From positions 124,001-188,000 of the forward strand of contig WHVD01000147.1 of the NCBI GenBank assembly GCA_015178975.1: a DNA stretch of 64,000 nucleotides. Direction: 5' to 3'. How positions within the stretch are numbered: position 1 is the stretch's first letter; every line of letters begins with the position of its first letter. Origin of the DNA: Hysterangium stoloniferum. Its lineage: Eukaryota; Basidiomycota; Agaricomycetes; Hysterangiales; Hysterangiaceae. Positions 1-11,548 of the stretch are shown here, piece after piece. The notes beneath the pieces were generated by a model. The model did not search any database and had not been told where the DNA came from. It saw only the letters and a program-made list of their open reading frames with translations. A program made the translations under genes and the position numbers.

Positions 1-513
1 TCTTGCCTACACAAACTGTGGAAGGGTTTCACTACTGGATCACTTTCATTGATGATCCCTCATGCTATGCTTCGATTGCATTACTCAAAAATAAGAGTAA
101 TGCCTTTCAGGCATTTAAGCAATATAAGGCTAAAGTGGAGAACTTGCTTGGTCAGAAGATCAAGATATTCAGAGATGACAAGGGTGGAGAATATATGTCG
201 AAGGAGTTTGATACCTTCCTTTCCACTGCTGGCATCAGCCGGCAGCATACTGTGCGGAATGAACCACATCAGAATGGGGTTGCTGAATGCTTCAACAGAA
301 CATTGAAGGAAGGGGCTACTTCAATTATGGCTGAATCCCACCTCCCTCCCTCATTCTGGGGACATGCTGTCATTGCCATTACTCACATGTGCAACTGCTC
401 ACCTACCACTGCTCTTAAGCATTCTGTGCCTTATACTGTCTGGCATAGTAGGAAACCAGAAGTATCACATCTTAGGGTATTTGGCTGTACTGCTTATGTG
501 TATGTACAGAAGG
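1..513 (+). mobile_element. Ty1/copia integrase fragment (fossil)
   Basis: The translation reads as the core of a Ty1/copia integrase: an ITFIDD start of the catalytic core, a FRDDKGGEY segment, the HQNGVAE block around the catalytic glutamate, and the WHSRKP / LRVFGC region that follows the core in copia polyproteins. It runs in from outside the window on the left. On the right it stops where a Y-type LTR begins, so it is an old truncated copy. No LTR of its own is in the window. Family-level confidence is high; nothing can be said about the rest of the element. Confidence 0.85.
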
Positions 514-1154
514 TGTGAGGTATCAGCATTATCTCATAATGTTCTCTTAATTTTCTTTGAATTACTTAATATTTTCTCGAATTTTTATTGTATTTTTACT
601 ATGTTTATTGTGAAAAATAGGCCTTATTCCTTTTAACTTCACATAAATAACAGCATATATGGACTCATATTATGCTATTATTACTTAATTAAATTATTAT
701 AATTTTTAACTAATTATTTATATTTTATTTACTTAGTTATTACTGCCCGGCACATTGCCTTGCTTGTATGTGTGCATTTGGGCATCACATGACACATTAC
801 CTAATCCGGCTCATATAGTCACACGAGTGACTGTAACACTAGTCACATGACTTATTAGATAAGCCTCTGGTGTCAGGATGTCACACAAGTCACTGATCTG
901 ACTACCTGAGTCATTAATTGATTCCGCCGACCCATTGTTTGCTTCTGTCCCGGGACCGCGGCCTTGAACCTTCATGTTCAAGCAAGAGGTTAGAACCCTT
1001 GTCTCAGAGAGGGTCATCATGTGATAAATATAGGGTAAATAATGAGTAGAATATGAGGTCATTATGATCTAACTAGTGACCTCATAAACTAAATAATTAG
1101 CTAATCATTTAGTTATCAAAATGTATATAAGGAGGGCCAAGTTTCCAATAAAAT
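514..1154 (+). mobile_element. 5' part of a Y-type LTR, interrupted
   Basis: It begins TGTGAGGTATC and follows the same order of blocks as the two complete Y LTRs at 29719 and 58380: a TTAATTTTCT stretch, CCTTTTAACTTC, CATATTATG, a zone of TCACATGAC-like sites, then a TATA-like TGTATATAAGGAGG close to the end of the visible part. It sits against the copia integrase frame on the left and is cut on the right by the Z1 LTR at 1155. The stretch is otherwise AT-rich and non-coding. Confidence 0.6.
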
Positions 1155-1992
1155 TGTTACGACCGGACAATCCCGCCGGACTCCGGCCGCTAACCCGTAC
1201 GCCCCCACGCGCTACAAGCACCAATCGTCTGTTTATAGGATTTCCCGCCCGGACTCCGTTATGTCAAGACTCGTTACGTTCGACCTCATTACGACACATA
1301 TCAGTCACCGGACTTCCCCCGGACTCCGTCTCTGTCTATGTCCGTCTTCGTCCCACGCATCAGTCACCGGTCCCCACTTAGAATCCCGTTACCGCTCTAA
1401 TCAAGCCCCGTTCCCGTTTTAGTCAAATGACCTGTCACGATTTAGGACTCCGCTCCCGCTCCGTTTCCCGTTATGGGTTATGCTTTGTCACAATTCGGAC
1501 TCCGCTCCATTCCGTTCCGTTCCTAACACCAATTTGGTGTTTACTATTCCCGTTTCATGTTTTGTTAGTTTCGTTTCGCCATTACTGGATTTGGTATGTC
1601 ATTCACTCCATGGTCTATATAAACTGGCAGATGTTGTACATACAATCCAGTCAGAAAATTAGCTTAGATTCCCCCCAGTAATCTAATAATATTTTCAGCT
1701 CTAAAACCTTACTCGATTCACATCGTTCGCACTAGTCGGAGCCCACGGGTTCCGGCGCATCTATCTCTCTCAACCAACTCGACTCATGACCCATGACCTC
1801 CGACTTACGACCCACAACCCGACTTACGACCTACGACCCACGAACCCCACCCGGACTCCCCGGGATCCCCGTCCATCCGTTTGAAATTGGACAACACGAT
1901 CTAGCGAGGGCGCAGCCTATAAGCTGAAGCCAAGTCCTACCGGATATCCCACGGGTTTCTCCGGAAACCCGGCCTGTGTGTGTATCCTAACA
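1155..1992 (+). repeat. Z1 5' LTR (Ty3/gypsy family Z)
   Basis: It starts TGTTACGACCGG and ends ATCCTAACA, has a TATA-like TCTATATAAAC at about 1615, and is clearly the same repeat as the solo LTR at 5217-6097. It is followed by a gag frame in the same orientation, so it is a 5' LTR. It is rich in CpG, so it looks younger than the CpG-poor Z LTR at 25714. The motif AAGCTGAAGCCAAGTCCT lies about 70 bp before its end. Confidence 0.85.
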
Positions 1993-2028
1993 GTATTTTC
2001 TGACTAATACTCGCAGATTGTTTTCATT

Positions 2029-3321
2029 ATGCCACCAAGAAGAAGTACATGCGCACAGTCATCAATACCTGGACCGTCGACTCTTCATTCCCCGTTAACT
2101 CTGTATACCAGTCAGACGCTTGCGAACCAGTCGGAACCCATGGAAGAAGCCCGCATCGAAGAAGTCCCAGAAGACCTGGACGAATCCGAGCACGAGGACA
2201 ATTCCGTGGCCCCCGACAAGGGCAAAGGTGTCGAAATCCCTCCTGAAAATCCTCCGCCTGTTCAATGACCGCATGTGGGGGATTCTACTTCTGAATTTTT
2301 AGCAGGTACCATAGATAAATTCATGACGCACCTGCTCGAAGAACGAAAGAAAAAGGAACAAGAACCTCCACGGTCAAAAGTCAATGCTCCGGAACCCTTC
2401 ACGGGTTCCAACCCAAACAAACTCTCTACTTTTCTCATGCAATGTCGCTTCAACTTCCGTGATTGTGCCGCTGCATTCTCCACAGACTCCCGAAAAGTCA
2501 ATTACGCACTGTCATATTTGTCGGGATCCGCGTTGAAATGGTTCGAACCGGCTTTTAGCGGAATATCCGAGGAAGAGCCACTCTGGCTTGAAAATTGGGA
2601 GGCGTTTGTTGAGGAGCTTGAAACCAACTTCGGCCCGTATGACCCGACAGGAGAAGCCGAGAATAGTCTCACAAATCTTCGTATGAAGGACACGCAGTGC
2701 ATCACGGACTACATTGTCCAATTCAATAATCTTGCAGCTCGTTGTCAGTGGGGCGATCCCGCTCTCCACCACCAATTCTACGCCGGTCTGCCGTCCCGCC
2801 TTAAAGACGAAGTCTCGAAAGGAGAAGATGGCAAGCCAAAAACCCTGTCCCGTATGCGCCTCAAAGCTCAAAACGCGGACGCACGTTATTGGGAACGTCG
2901 CACGGAAGTTGCCCGCGAGACATCCGCGGACAAAGTAAACAAGTCCAAGGACAAAAACAATAACAACAATTCATCAACCAGCAACCAGAACTCCACGCAA
3001 TCTGACAAGAAGAACGATAAAAAGTCTTCGAACAACAACAACAACAATAAGGACAATAAGGACAACAACCAGGGTCAACAGTCCGGCAAGCAAACCGGAA
3101 AACCCGACCTCTCAGGCAAACTCGGACCCGATGGCAAATTGACTCCACAAGAAAGACAACGTCGTATGGACAACAACCTCTGTCTCTTGTGTGGGAAACC
3201 CGGTCATCGAGTCCCGGAATGTCCGCTGGCAAAAGCAAACTCTTCAAAGGGTCGATCAGCCAAAGCCTCCATGGAAACCCCGTCGAAGGACAAACCGGCT
3301 GCCGATTCGAAAAAAGAGTAA
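2029..3321 (+). CDS. Z1 gag region with CCHC zinc knuckle (fossil)
   Basis: The core from about 2275 has the hallmarks of the retrotransposon gag domain: a SGSALKWFEPAF block, WEAFVEELETNFG, and a FYAGLPSRLKDEVS segment near the end of the domain. An Asn/Lys/Ser-rich low-complexity linker (about 2940-3080) precedes a single CCHC knuckle, CLLCGKPGHRVPECP, at about 3180-3225. An acidic, proline-rich N-terminal part lies at 2029-2268. In intact relatives Gag forms the virus-like particle and the knuckle binds RNA. This is a remnant of a truncated element. Confidence 0.8.
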
Positions 3322-3399
3322 GCAACCCTGCGGGCTCCGCGCGGGTTAGGGGTTGCATTGCCTCTCCGCACATTCAAGAGTTCACTCGCCTCAACGCAT

Positions 3400-3748
3400 C
3401 CACTCTTTCACATTCTGATTCATTTTTCGTTAAACTTATGTCTAATATGATTCCGAAATTCGTTTTTTCAGCTCTCATAGATTCCGGCTCGACTCATTGT
3501 TTTTTAGATACAAAATTCACGCAAAATAATTCTTTGTCAACTTATTCAATAAATCCCGTCGCTCTCCGCCTCTTCGATGGCACAAGTAATTCGGTTGTTA
3601 CCCAAGCTTGTGATTTACCCATCAATTTCCCTTGTGGAACATCTCAATTGGTCACTTTCTATGTGACCCAGTTAGACTCAAGTTGCTCGGTGGTCCTAGG
3701 ACATAACTGGCTTACCCGCTACAATCCGTTGATTGACTGGATAAATCA
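3400..3748 (+). CDS. Z1 aspartic protease region (fossil)
   Basis: It carries the retropepsin signature ALIDSGSTHCFLD followed by VVLGHNWLTRYNPLIDW, the usual end of the protease domain in fungal chromoviruses. In the family this enzyme cuts the Gag-Pol polyprotein. The reverse transcriptase that should follow is missing, because the sequence continues directly into integrase of another element. Confidence 0.75.
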
Positions 3749-5216
3749 TTGTTCCGTTCACTAAACCCTCAACTGCTTGTAAGCATTGACGAAAGATTCC
3801 TGAAAGAGTTCTCAGAAGGGTATCAGAAGGACCCCACCTTCAGAAGCTACTATGTCAAGGAACCGAAATCCCCAAACACCGTAGCTACCCCTTCGCATTT
3901 CTTCATTGGAGAAAAGGGGTTGTTGTATTTTCGCAATTCGGACTGGAAAAGTCGGATCTGTGTTCCTAACAATATAACAACCACAATTCTAAAGCTGATA
4001 CACGATAATCCTTTCGAAGGAGCTCACGCTGCAGGACGTAGATTATTCCTGCTTATGAAAGACCGCTTCTTCTGGCCTAGAATGTTACAGGATTGCATGG
4101 TGTATGCTTGCAGTTGTGACACCTGTCAGAAGACAAAAATTGATCACTCCGTGCCACAGGGAGCCCTCAGACCGGCTGATGTACCTTCTAAGCCATTTGA
4201 AGTGGTCTCCATGGATCTCATAACCGGATTACCGACTTCCGGCAGCGACTCTTACTCGGCCATTTTCGTGGTGGTCAACAAGCTGACACGCTTTGTTATC
4301 TGTGAATGCACCTTTTCTAACTTGTCCACCGAAGGATTCGCACAGATCTTCGTAAACTGAGTGGCATCTCCTTTCGGACTACCCTCCAGGATTATCTGCG
4401 ATAGAGACAAAAGGTGGACGTGCAGGTTCTGGAGGGAAGTTTGCAAGATATATGGAACCACTTTAGCCATCTCTTCTTCTCACCACCCTCAGATGGATGG
4501 GCAGACAGAAAATATGAACGCCACCCTCGAACAAATGCTGAGGGCTTACTGCTCATCTGCCAAGGAAGAATGGTCGAAATGGATTGGGATAGTAGCCAAC
4601 ACTTACAACTCCACCGTACATAGTTCGACTAACTACGCTCCCGCCTTCCTCTTAATGGGATATCTACCGAGGGGAATGTCCAGGGTACTAGGGGGAGACG
4701 ATCCTGTAGTCCCCAGGGAACTGTCTGAAAGTTCTATGGTGGACTCATGGATCATGGAATTGAAAAGTCACAGACAAATGGCAAGGGACTCAATTGCCCA
4801 AGCACAAGAAACCCAAGCTCGATCCTACAATAAGCATCGAAAACTGGTCGAAGAAATCTCAGAGGGGGATCTAGTATTAGTCAACCCCCATTGCTTAGAA
4901 TTGCTAGAAATTAAAGGTAGCAGAAGGAAACTAATCCAAAGATGCATCGGACCATTTCAGGTCCTGGAAAAAATTAATCCCCAAGTCTTTAGACTCAGAA
5001 TACCCCCTGGAGTACCAAATGCACCCTGTCATCAACCGAGCCCACCTTAAGAAATATCACTCGTCCCCGGAAGCGTTTGGCCCTAGGGAGCTACTCAAGA
5101 ACCCTAGAGAGCTAAGTTCAAACAAGGAGGAATATGAAGTCGAAGCCATTACCGGCCACATGAAACTTCGAAATTGTCTGTTTTTTCGAATCAGGTGGAA
5201 AGGCTATGGACCTGAG
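3749..5216 (+). pseudogene. W1 integrase and start of chromodomain (fossil)
   Basis: The zinc-binding part is seen as HDNPFEGAHAAGRR then CSCDTCQKTK. The catalytic core has SMDLITGLPTSG with the first aspartate, ICDRDKRWTC with the second, and TENMNATLEQMLRAY with the glutamate. The C-terminal part with GDLVLVNPH and IGPFQVLEKINPQVFRL leads into a chromodomain start, EEYEVEAITGH, and a WKGYG block. Such chromodomains are known in the family to steer insertion to heterochromatin. The copy is not open throughout. Confidence 0.8.
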
Positions 5217-6097
5217 TGTTATGACCGGACAATCCCGCCGGACTCCGGGCACTAACCCGTACGCCCCCATGCGCTACAAGCACCAATTGTCTGTTTATAG
5301 GATTTTCCACCTGGACTCCGTTATGTCAAGACTCGTTACGTTTGACCTCATTATGACACATATCAGTCACTGGACTTCCCCGGACTCCGTCTCTGTCTAT
5401 GTCCGTCTTCGTCCCACACACCAGTCACCGGTCCCCACTTAGAATCCCGTCACCGCTCTAATCGAGCCCCGTTCCCGTTTTAGTCAAATGACCTGTCACG
5501 ATTTAGGACTCCGCTCCCACTCCATTTCCCGTTATGGGTTATGCTTTGTCACGATTTGGACTCCGCTCCGTTCTGTTCCGTTCCTAACACCACTTTGGTG
5601 TTTACTATTCCCATTTCATGTTTTGTTAGTTTCGTTTCATCATTACTGGATTTGGTATGTCATGCATTCCACAGTCTATATAAACTGGCAGATGTTGTAC
5701 ATACAATCCAGTCAGAAAATTAGCTTAGATTCCCCCCAGTAATCTAATAACATTTTCCACTCTAAAACCTTACTTAATTCACATCGCTCGCACTAGTCGG
5801 AGCCCACGGGCTCCAGCGCATCTATCTCTCTCAACTATCTCAACTCACGACCCACAACCTCCGACTCACGACCCACAACCTCCGACTCACGACCCACAAC
5901 CTCCGACTCATGACCCACAACCTCCAACTTACGACCTACGACCCATGAACCCTGCCCGGACTCCCTGGGATCCCCGTCTGTCCATTTGAAATTGGACAAC
6001 ACGATCTAGCGAGGGCGCAGCCTATAAGCTGAAGCCAAGTCCTACTGGATATCCCACAGGTTTCTCCGGAAACCCGGCCTGTGTGTGTATCCTAACA
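5217..6097 (+). mobile_element. Solo Z-family LTR with target duplication CTGAG
   Basis: A single LTR (TGTTATGACC...ATCCTAACA, 881 bp) is flanked by CTGAG on both sides (5212-5216 and 6098-6102). The sequence on either side is chromodomain of the W1 element, so the LTR landed in that domain. A single LTR with a perfect 5-bp duplication is the expected product of recombination between the two LTRs of a full element. It carries a 21-bp minisatellite at about 5841-5945. Confidence 0.9.
5841..5945 (+). repeat. 21-bp minisatellite inside the solo Z LTR
   Basis: The unit GACTCACGACCCACAACCTC(C) is repeated about four to five times with small changes. The Z1 LTR has a shorter, more diverged version at about 1780-1845, so copy number varies within the family. 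Confidence 0.8.
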
Positions 6098-6500
6098 CTG
6101 AGGAGGACTCCTGGCGAAACAGCACTGACCTCCGAAATGCCCCAGCTCTACTCAGAGTGTACAAGATGCTGCATTGGATTTGATGACGGGTATATGCAGT
6201 CTCACCAAGAACCTGGAACCACTTCCCTCCCGAGAATATGCGGTCTATTTTCCTTACTCTACTCGACAATCAACTCTAATTTTAACTTTTATTTCCTTTT
6301 CTAAAATTCAACTCCAGTCACCTTGCCTTCACTTCACGACCACCAACCTCTAGCCTATCGTCTCTTCACCTCGTGCCAATAACTGAGCGGAGTCCTAATC
6401 TCTAGGATACAAAAGACGTAAAGTCGCTTAGGAATCTCTGACCTCTCTTTACCTTCAACCACTACCACCACACGACATTCGTACGACCCGTAATCATAAC

Positions 6501-8480
6501 ATGTCCCAACCACCCCTCTCGAAGTCCAAATTCCCCAAGTTCAAAAGGATCCCACGAACACCTGCCACCGAGCATCTATGGAACCCTGCCACCACCTCCT
6601 CAGGACTGCCTCGCACTGAAATAGTTGAGCGCCCTTTCTCCTACCACGAGGCCTCCACCTCTAATTCCTCAATACATTGGGGACCAGCAGGGACTACCTC
6701 GAGAGTCGTCCACGATTCTCAGGGGTCGTCTCGCACTGAAATGGTCGGGACACCCACCCCTTGTAACCAGGCCCCTCCCTCCAGATGTTGGGACCTAAAG
6801 GACCTCCTTTGGAATGGACCCCCTGTTTGAACCTCCCCATCCCCACCCAAGGATGTAGCCCGGAAATGTCGTGAAAAGGAGGAGCGTCACACCCAAAACC
6901 AACAGGAGCTCAGGGAATTTAAAAGAAAGAGGAGGGAGAAGTTCGTGCAAGATCGGATAGCCAGGGGAGGAATGGAAGGAGTACCCTCCAAGGCCCAAAG
7001 AAGAGAGAGCAGGATTCAGGGGGGCTACGCTCCTATCACACCAATTCTCCCTCCCCCGGGGGAGAAATGGGCAGATTTTGTAGAGACCAAGGAGAGTGAT
7101 AATGGGACCCCCTGCATATGTGCCGCTGGAGCTAAAAGCCGGAAAGGGAAGGATGGTACTACCTTTTACGATTGGGAATTGGTCAGACAGATTAAACTCC
7201 GAAGTATCAAACTGACCCGAGGAGACGAAAAGGAACCACCCTCAGGGACCAACCCTCCTCAGGGACCAGCACAGAAACAGTTTCGGGTCGGCCCCACCAA
7301 CTCTTCTTCAGACTCGGAGGATAGTGATACCACCTATCCACGATACGGAGTGAAGTATCTGGGGGAGGACTCATTCGAAGGGTTCTTACTGCCAAAGCCC
7401 ATACACTTTGTCTCTAGTGATCCAAATCAAAAAAGGGAACTTAAACCAACTGTCAGAATATGGCATGGGTATCGACCAAACAAGACCTCGACCGCCATCA
7501 CCACGGAAAACCCCATCCAACCCTCTCCCATACCTCTCCCTCTACCCGTTCCCACCCCAGAGTTACAGGAGTGTGCGCCACCACAGCTACGGGACTCCCT
7601 GGACCACCCCCTGAGCTTTCAGCTTTCTACACCTGCCACTACCCACGAGCTGTTGCCAGCTCCATACCAATCGGAACAGGCCTGCGATGTTGTAATGCTT
7701 GACCCTCCAATCGCCGAGCCACCCTCCACGTCTGTTCCCTCGAGTGAAAAGGCCTGTGGAACACAAAGAGTCTCCCATCCAAGTGAGCCGAAGAACAGGG
7801 AGACAGTGATAAGCAGGAACGAGGCTGACGATGACATTTGGGTGCGAATAGCAATCAACTACCACTCAGCACAATTCACCATCAGCAGGGTCCTGGGTCA
7901 GCTACTGCCCGCACTACAGCCACTCTTGCTAGAGGGGAAAATACGCAACTGCAGAGGACTCGCACCACTGAAAGAGACTATGGTTGACTTTTTACCTGCT
8001 AATAAACGACGCAGCAGAGGTGGAGAAGCTGCAAAGCATCATTTCAGGGATCAAGCTGTCACCATTCAGACAGCTGTCGGCAAAATTCCCTTGCACCCCC
8101 CCTGAACCTTCAATCTCTACCCCCCTTACCGACCTTGTTGATCTACTTGAGGAGTTACTTCCTGCTAGTGATGGCCAGTTAGACCCTGATTGCTTTACCA
8201 CAGACAGTACTACTCCCCAACAGATGGCACCTCATCTCCTCTCGCAACTGGACCTTGACCCAGCTGACAGGATTTGCCTCATCATCAGGATGTGACAAAA
8301 AGCCTATGGCTGCTGGGTATCTATGGTGCACAAAGCAGGACAATTGTCTCCCAACTCTCGCGACTCGAAGCTCTGTGAGATTGTAGGTCCCCTCCGTAAC
8401 AAGTGAGAGGAATGGGGTCAAGCGATATTACAGCTAGGTGGTTCCAACAAGGAAGCATGGGGAGGAGTCCCCAGTAGGCT
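6501..8480 (+). pseudogene. W1 extra ORF between integrase and 3' LTR (fossil)
   Basis: It matches the long frame at 20313-22433 and the minus-strand copy at 28444-35197 over its length. Shared blocks are KFPKFKRIPRTP near the start, EKWADF, GTPCI, TFYDWELVRQIKL, SSDSEDSD, LGEDSFEGFLLP, VSSDPNQKR, a proline-rich middle, an AINYHSAQFTISRVL block, GLAPL and a tryptophan-containing C-terminus. No known domain was recognised; it is neither gag, pol nor an obvious envelope. The copy has a few breaks. The W family appears to carry it as a regular part. Confidence 0.65.
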
Positions 8481-8522
8481 ACAAGACTTCGCATGACATG
8501 GTCCTCCGAACTTGGGGGGCAC

Positions 8523-9185
8523 TGTGAAGGATAGGTCACATAGGAGGCGCGACTAACGGCTTTAAGCCTTAGACCTTAAGCCACTTTATAATGCTATTAT
8601 TTCCTTTTCGTTTTATATTTTATTTCTCTCTTTATCACTCATAAATACCCTTTTATTAGTTCGAGAGTCCATGTATGCTTGTGGGTGCTCTCGCCCACAA
8701 GAAGTATGCATATGTCACAGTAGTAGTCACACGATAAAAACTCAGACACCTTTCAACCCCGACAACCATCACCTGCACACGCAAGTACTGGTTCAGGGTT
8801 TTGTCTAAAACAAACCTCTACTCTATTTCTCTTCATAGAATTACAGTAACTACACTTCGCACTGAAACAGTCGAAGTCAGTTACTACTATTCGACTCGAC
8901 TTCAAGCTCTTGCCTAGCATGGTAAGAATATCCATCGTAACTCAGTTTCTTAGGATACTCTATCTCTTCCGCGCCATATATACCTTCTCTTATCTACTCG
9001 GTCATCAACCCAGCTAGCTACACAATTGAATCGTACCGTAAGGTCGATCTGCCCTTGTAATTATCTACCGATCGTACCTTAAAGGTCGATCATAATCTAC
9101 ATCTTAACTACTAGTCGATTGTATTTCATACTATCGTTAGTCGATAACAATTGTACATTGAGTGGTAAACTACTCGACCCTTTAC
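8523..9185 (+). repeat. W1 3' LTR
   Basis: It begins TGTGAAGGATAGG right after a GGGGGGCAC polypurine tract and ends CGACCCTTTACA. Length (663 bp) and position match the LTRs of the copy at 14140-24691, with blocks such as TTAGTTCGA and GGGTGCTCTCG in common, but the sequence has diverged strongly, so this is an older copy or subfamily. Confidence 0.7.
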
Positions 9186-9276
9186 AGAGATGGTCCTTTG
9201 TAACCAAGTACGTTACTGATAACTCCTGGTCACGAATCTGATACAATCCTGCAGTGAATTGGATGATAAATCGCGA

Positions 9277-11316
9277 TCACTCCACCCCATTTGTATCCGT
9301 CAAGATGCCTGTCTTATAATAGACTCGAAAATGAATCTCCAACAACTTACACATTGCCTCTTGGCAGTGTCGTCGAAAAGCCAGCATATCTTTGGTGAAC
9401 CCAGGTATGTGTTCTTCATACACGGCTTGTATTATATCCTCTATGGATTCGTCAACCCTGAACACAGACCAGGGCATAAACAATGGCAAGTCAGTATTGG
9501 ACTCATCCCAAATCTGCAAGCCAAACTCTTCTGTATGTACCCGAAACCAAGCTTCAGGGAAAATCCCTTCCTGCAATGCCTCCTCTGGCATGAAATACTC
9601 TTTCAAAGCGGCCAGGAGGTACTGTCCTGGAGTGGGCCTGTTTTCTCTCATTGGTTCGTCATCCTCTAGAGACTCCCCTTAATCCGTCCCGCCCTCCATT
9701 AAAATAGCTGTACTAGCCATTTGAGCGATCGTCCAGTCCCCACTTAGGAGGGCCTGTTTTGATATCGCCATATACAAGTGGGGTCAGAGGTGATCTACTA
9801 TTTCATATGTCCAGTGACAATGATCAAATATCACCTGAAACCACTCGGTGTGACGCATCCCAGCATCAATGGACTCAACATTTGAAAAATACAGACAACA
9901 CTGATGTTGTATTAGGATTGCGACAGCAATTCGGTTGGCACAGTTACTGGTCAGTCTTTTCCCAGACCATTCGGAGTTACTTAATATACTTTGTTCCACA
10001 CGATACCCAGGTTCCCTACATTCTACCTTTCCAATGTGCAGCAGAGGCCCGGGTAAGATGTTATCTTTAATCACAAAATCTGCCATTGTCAAGGACACTT
10101 CAAATTGTGTCCTTGGATTTTGCCCCTCAGCAATGGCAGTATCCAGCCCAAAATATTCAGTAATTGATTTTTGCAGCCAAGCTGCGTAAATCCACTCATG
10201 CAAAATATTAAACTCCTGTTGGTCTTCCGTATTTCTCAATACAAAAGAGGCCACATGAAGTGGTATCTCTGCACACTCCTTTTTTTTCTCCAAATCTGTG
10301 AGTCGTTTAACTCTGACAGATCCAGCAGACACCACAGTACCCTTTTTGGGTGCCAAAAGGAATTTTCCTTGAGGACAATTGTGGGATTCATGACCCTCCT
10401 TCTTGCAATTGAAGCATCGTCCTTCTGCTCGAAGTTGATTCATTTCTGTACGACTCAATTTCAAGTGAGGTACTTTAGTGGTGTTTTCGAACACGGAAGA
10501 TGTCGATGGATGAGTTCTTTTTCCTTTTTCATCAGTTTGTCCCACTACCTGATTGGCTTGTTCATTCTTTTGTGGCCATCCTCGGTTCGATTTAACAAAG
10601 GAGGTTTCCCTTCGTCCTGTGTCTATCTTACGAAACTCTTCCGCTGCTTCAAATCGAGTAGCAGTCTTGATGAGTCTCTTCCATGATGTGTTGTCAGGGT
10701 TTAACCCCTTGTCTAACCATTTTTCCTTAAGGTAATCGTACATGCCATCCCATATAATCTGCTTAAGTTGACACTCCTGGATGTCAGGAAACTGAATTGC
10801 ATTATGTTCATCATCTTGAGCAAAATCCCAAAAGCATCTTCCACCCTGTCGGGATGTGGTCAATCGCTTACACAACTGCAACTTGTAATCTGCAGGAAAA
10901 CAATAGTCGAAAAGACCATCATACACAGCCTCTAATGTCCACTTCCACTTGCTCAATGCCACATGTTTCATATAGAATGAACTAGCCTTGCCATCCAGGA
11001 AGTAAATGATGAGCTTAACAGCCCATTTATGATCTAACCCATTAATTTCTGCCCAGAGATCATAGGCGTAGATGAAGGCTTCAAGTACATCAATTTCAGC
11101 TATGCTGTTATATATCACAGCCTGTTTCGTTTTAACTCCAGCTAACAATTTTTTAGTCCACTTAGCATCGGCCTTCGACCTTTTTCGCTTTTCATGTCTA
11201 ATGCGTTTAGAGCTTGGTGAATTTTTCTTTCCACACTTCTTCTTCCCTGTTTCAGAATTGCTTTCTGTAAAATCATCTGATCCTGATCCTGAATCAGGTG
11301 AGGCAGAAGCCCTCAA
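9277..11316 (-). mobile_element. Gag-like ORF and downstream fragment of an LTR element (fossil)
   Basis: On the minus strand a 510-residue frame (11316 to 9784) has a Lys/Ser-rich start, a helical gag-like core (IYFLDGKASSFYMKHVAL, FRKIDTGRRE) and one CCHC knuckle, CFNCKKEGHESHNC, at about residue 300. This is the layout of Gag proteins of agaricomycete LTR elements. A second stretch (9651 to 9277), acidic and tryptophan-rich, continues in the same direction and has no recognised domain. No polymerase follows before W1, so the element is a fragment, although the gag frame itself looks open. It lies tail-to-tail with W1. Confidence 0.65.
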
Positions 11317-11548
11317 TATGACTTGTCAAGTGCAAAAACAGCCACATGGGAAGATGGAAGTCCAATGTGGAACAAAACACCTTATGATAACATGGTCAGA
11401 CTAAAATGCTGTTAGAAAGATAAAATGGAAGGGTATCAGGACTCAGACTAGTGACCCCAGTGGACAAATAGACCATGACTCATACTCAAACTCAGACTCA
11501 GATTGATTGCATGTGGACAAAACCAAAGCCATGGATAAGGACTACTAT

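Larger units (their letters stand above)
1155..3748 (+). mobile_element. Z1: 5' part of a Ty3/gypsy element (LTR-gag-protease), fossil
   Basis: Parts in order: LTR 1155-1992, gag 2029-3321, retropepsin-like protease about 3400-3748. The reverse transcriptase and everything after it are absent: near 3745 the sequence passes into the integrase of a W-family element. The gag part is largely open; the element is truncated and so dead. Its 5' LTR lies inside a Y LTR. Because Z and W are related chromoviruses, the junction can be placed only to within some tens of bases. Confidence 0.8.
3749..9185 (+). mobile_element. W1: 3' part of a W-family chromovirus with extra 3' ORF, fossil
   Basis: Parts: integrase about 3749-5216 (H2C2 zinc finger, catalytic core, C-terminal domain), chromodomain split by a solo Z LTR at 5217-6097, spacer, extra reading frame 6501-8480, polypurine tract just before 8523, and 3' LTR 8523-9185. 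The 5' LTR, gag, protease and reverse transcriptase are missing. Besides the LTR insertion it has several breaks (about five). Order and sequence match the two-LTR copy at 14140-24691, which fixes the family. Confidence 0.8.

Noticed and set aside
3035-3068. AAC-rich run in gag as a microsatellite locus
   Set aside because: It codes for the Asn/Lys-rich linker of Gag; short and imperfect.
2861-3373. 170-codon Cys-rich minus-strand frame opposite gag
   Set aside because: Shadow of the Asn/Lys-rich linker and zinc knuckle on the plus strand.
5217-6097. Reading this LTR as the 3' LTR of the Z1 element starting at 1155
   Set aside because: It has its own perfect CTGAG duplication and lies within the W1 chromodomain, so it is a separate solo insertion.
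9259-10686. Plus-strand frames between 9259 and 10686
   Set aside because: They are antisense shadows of the clearly coding minus-strand gag-like frame with a CCHC knuckle.
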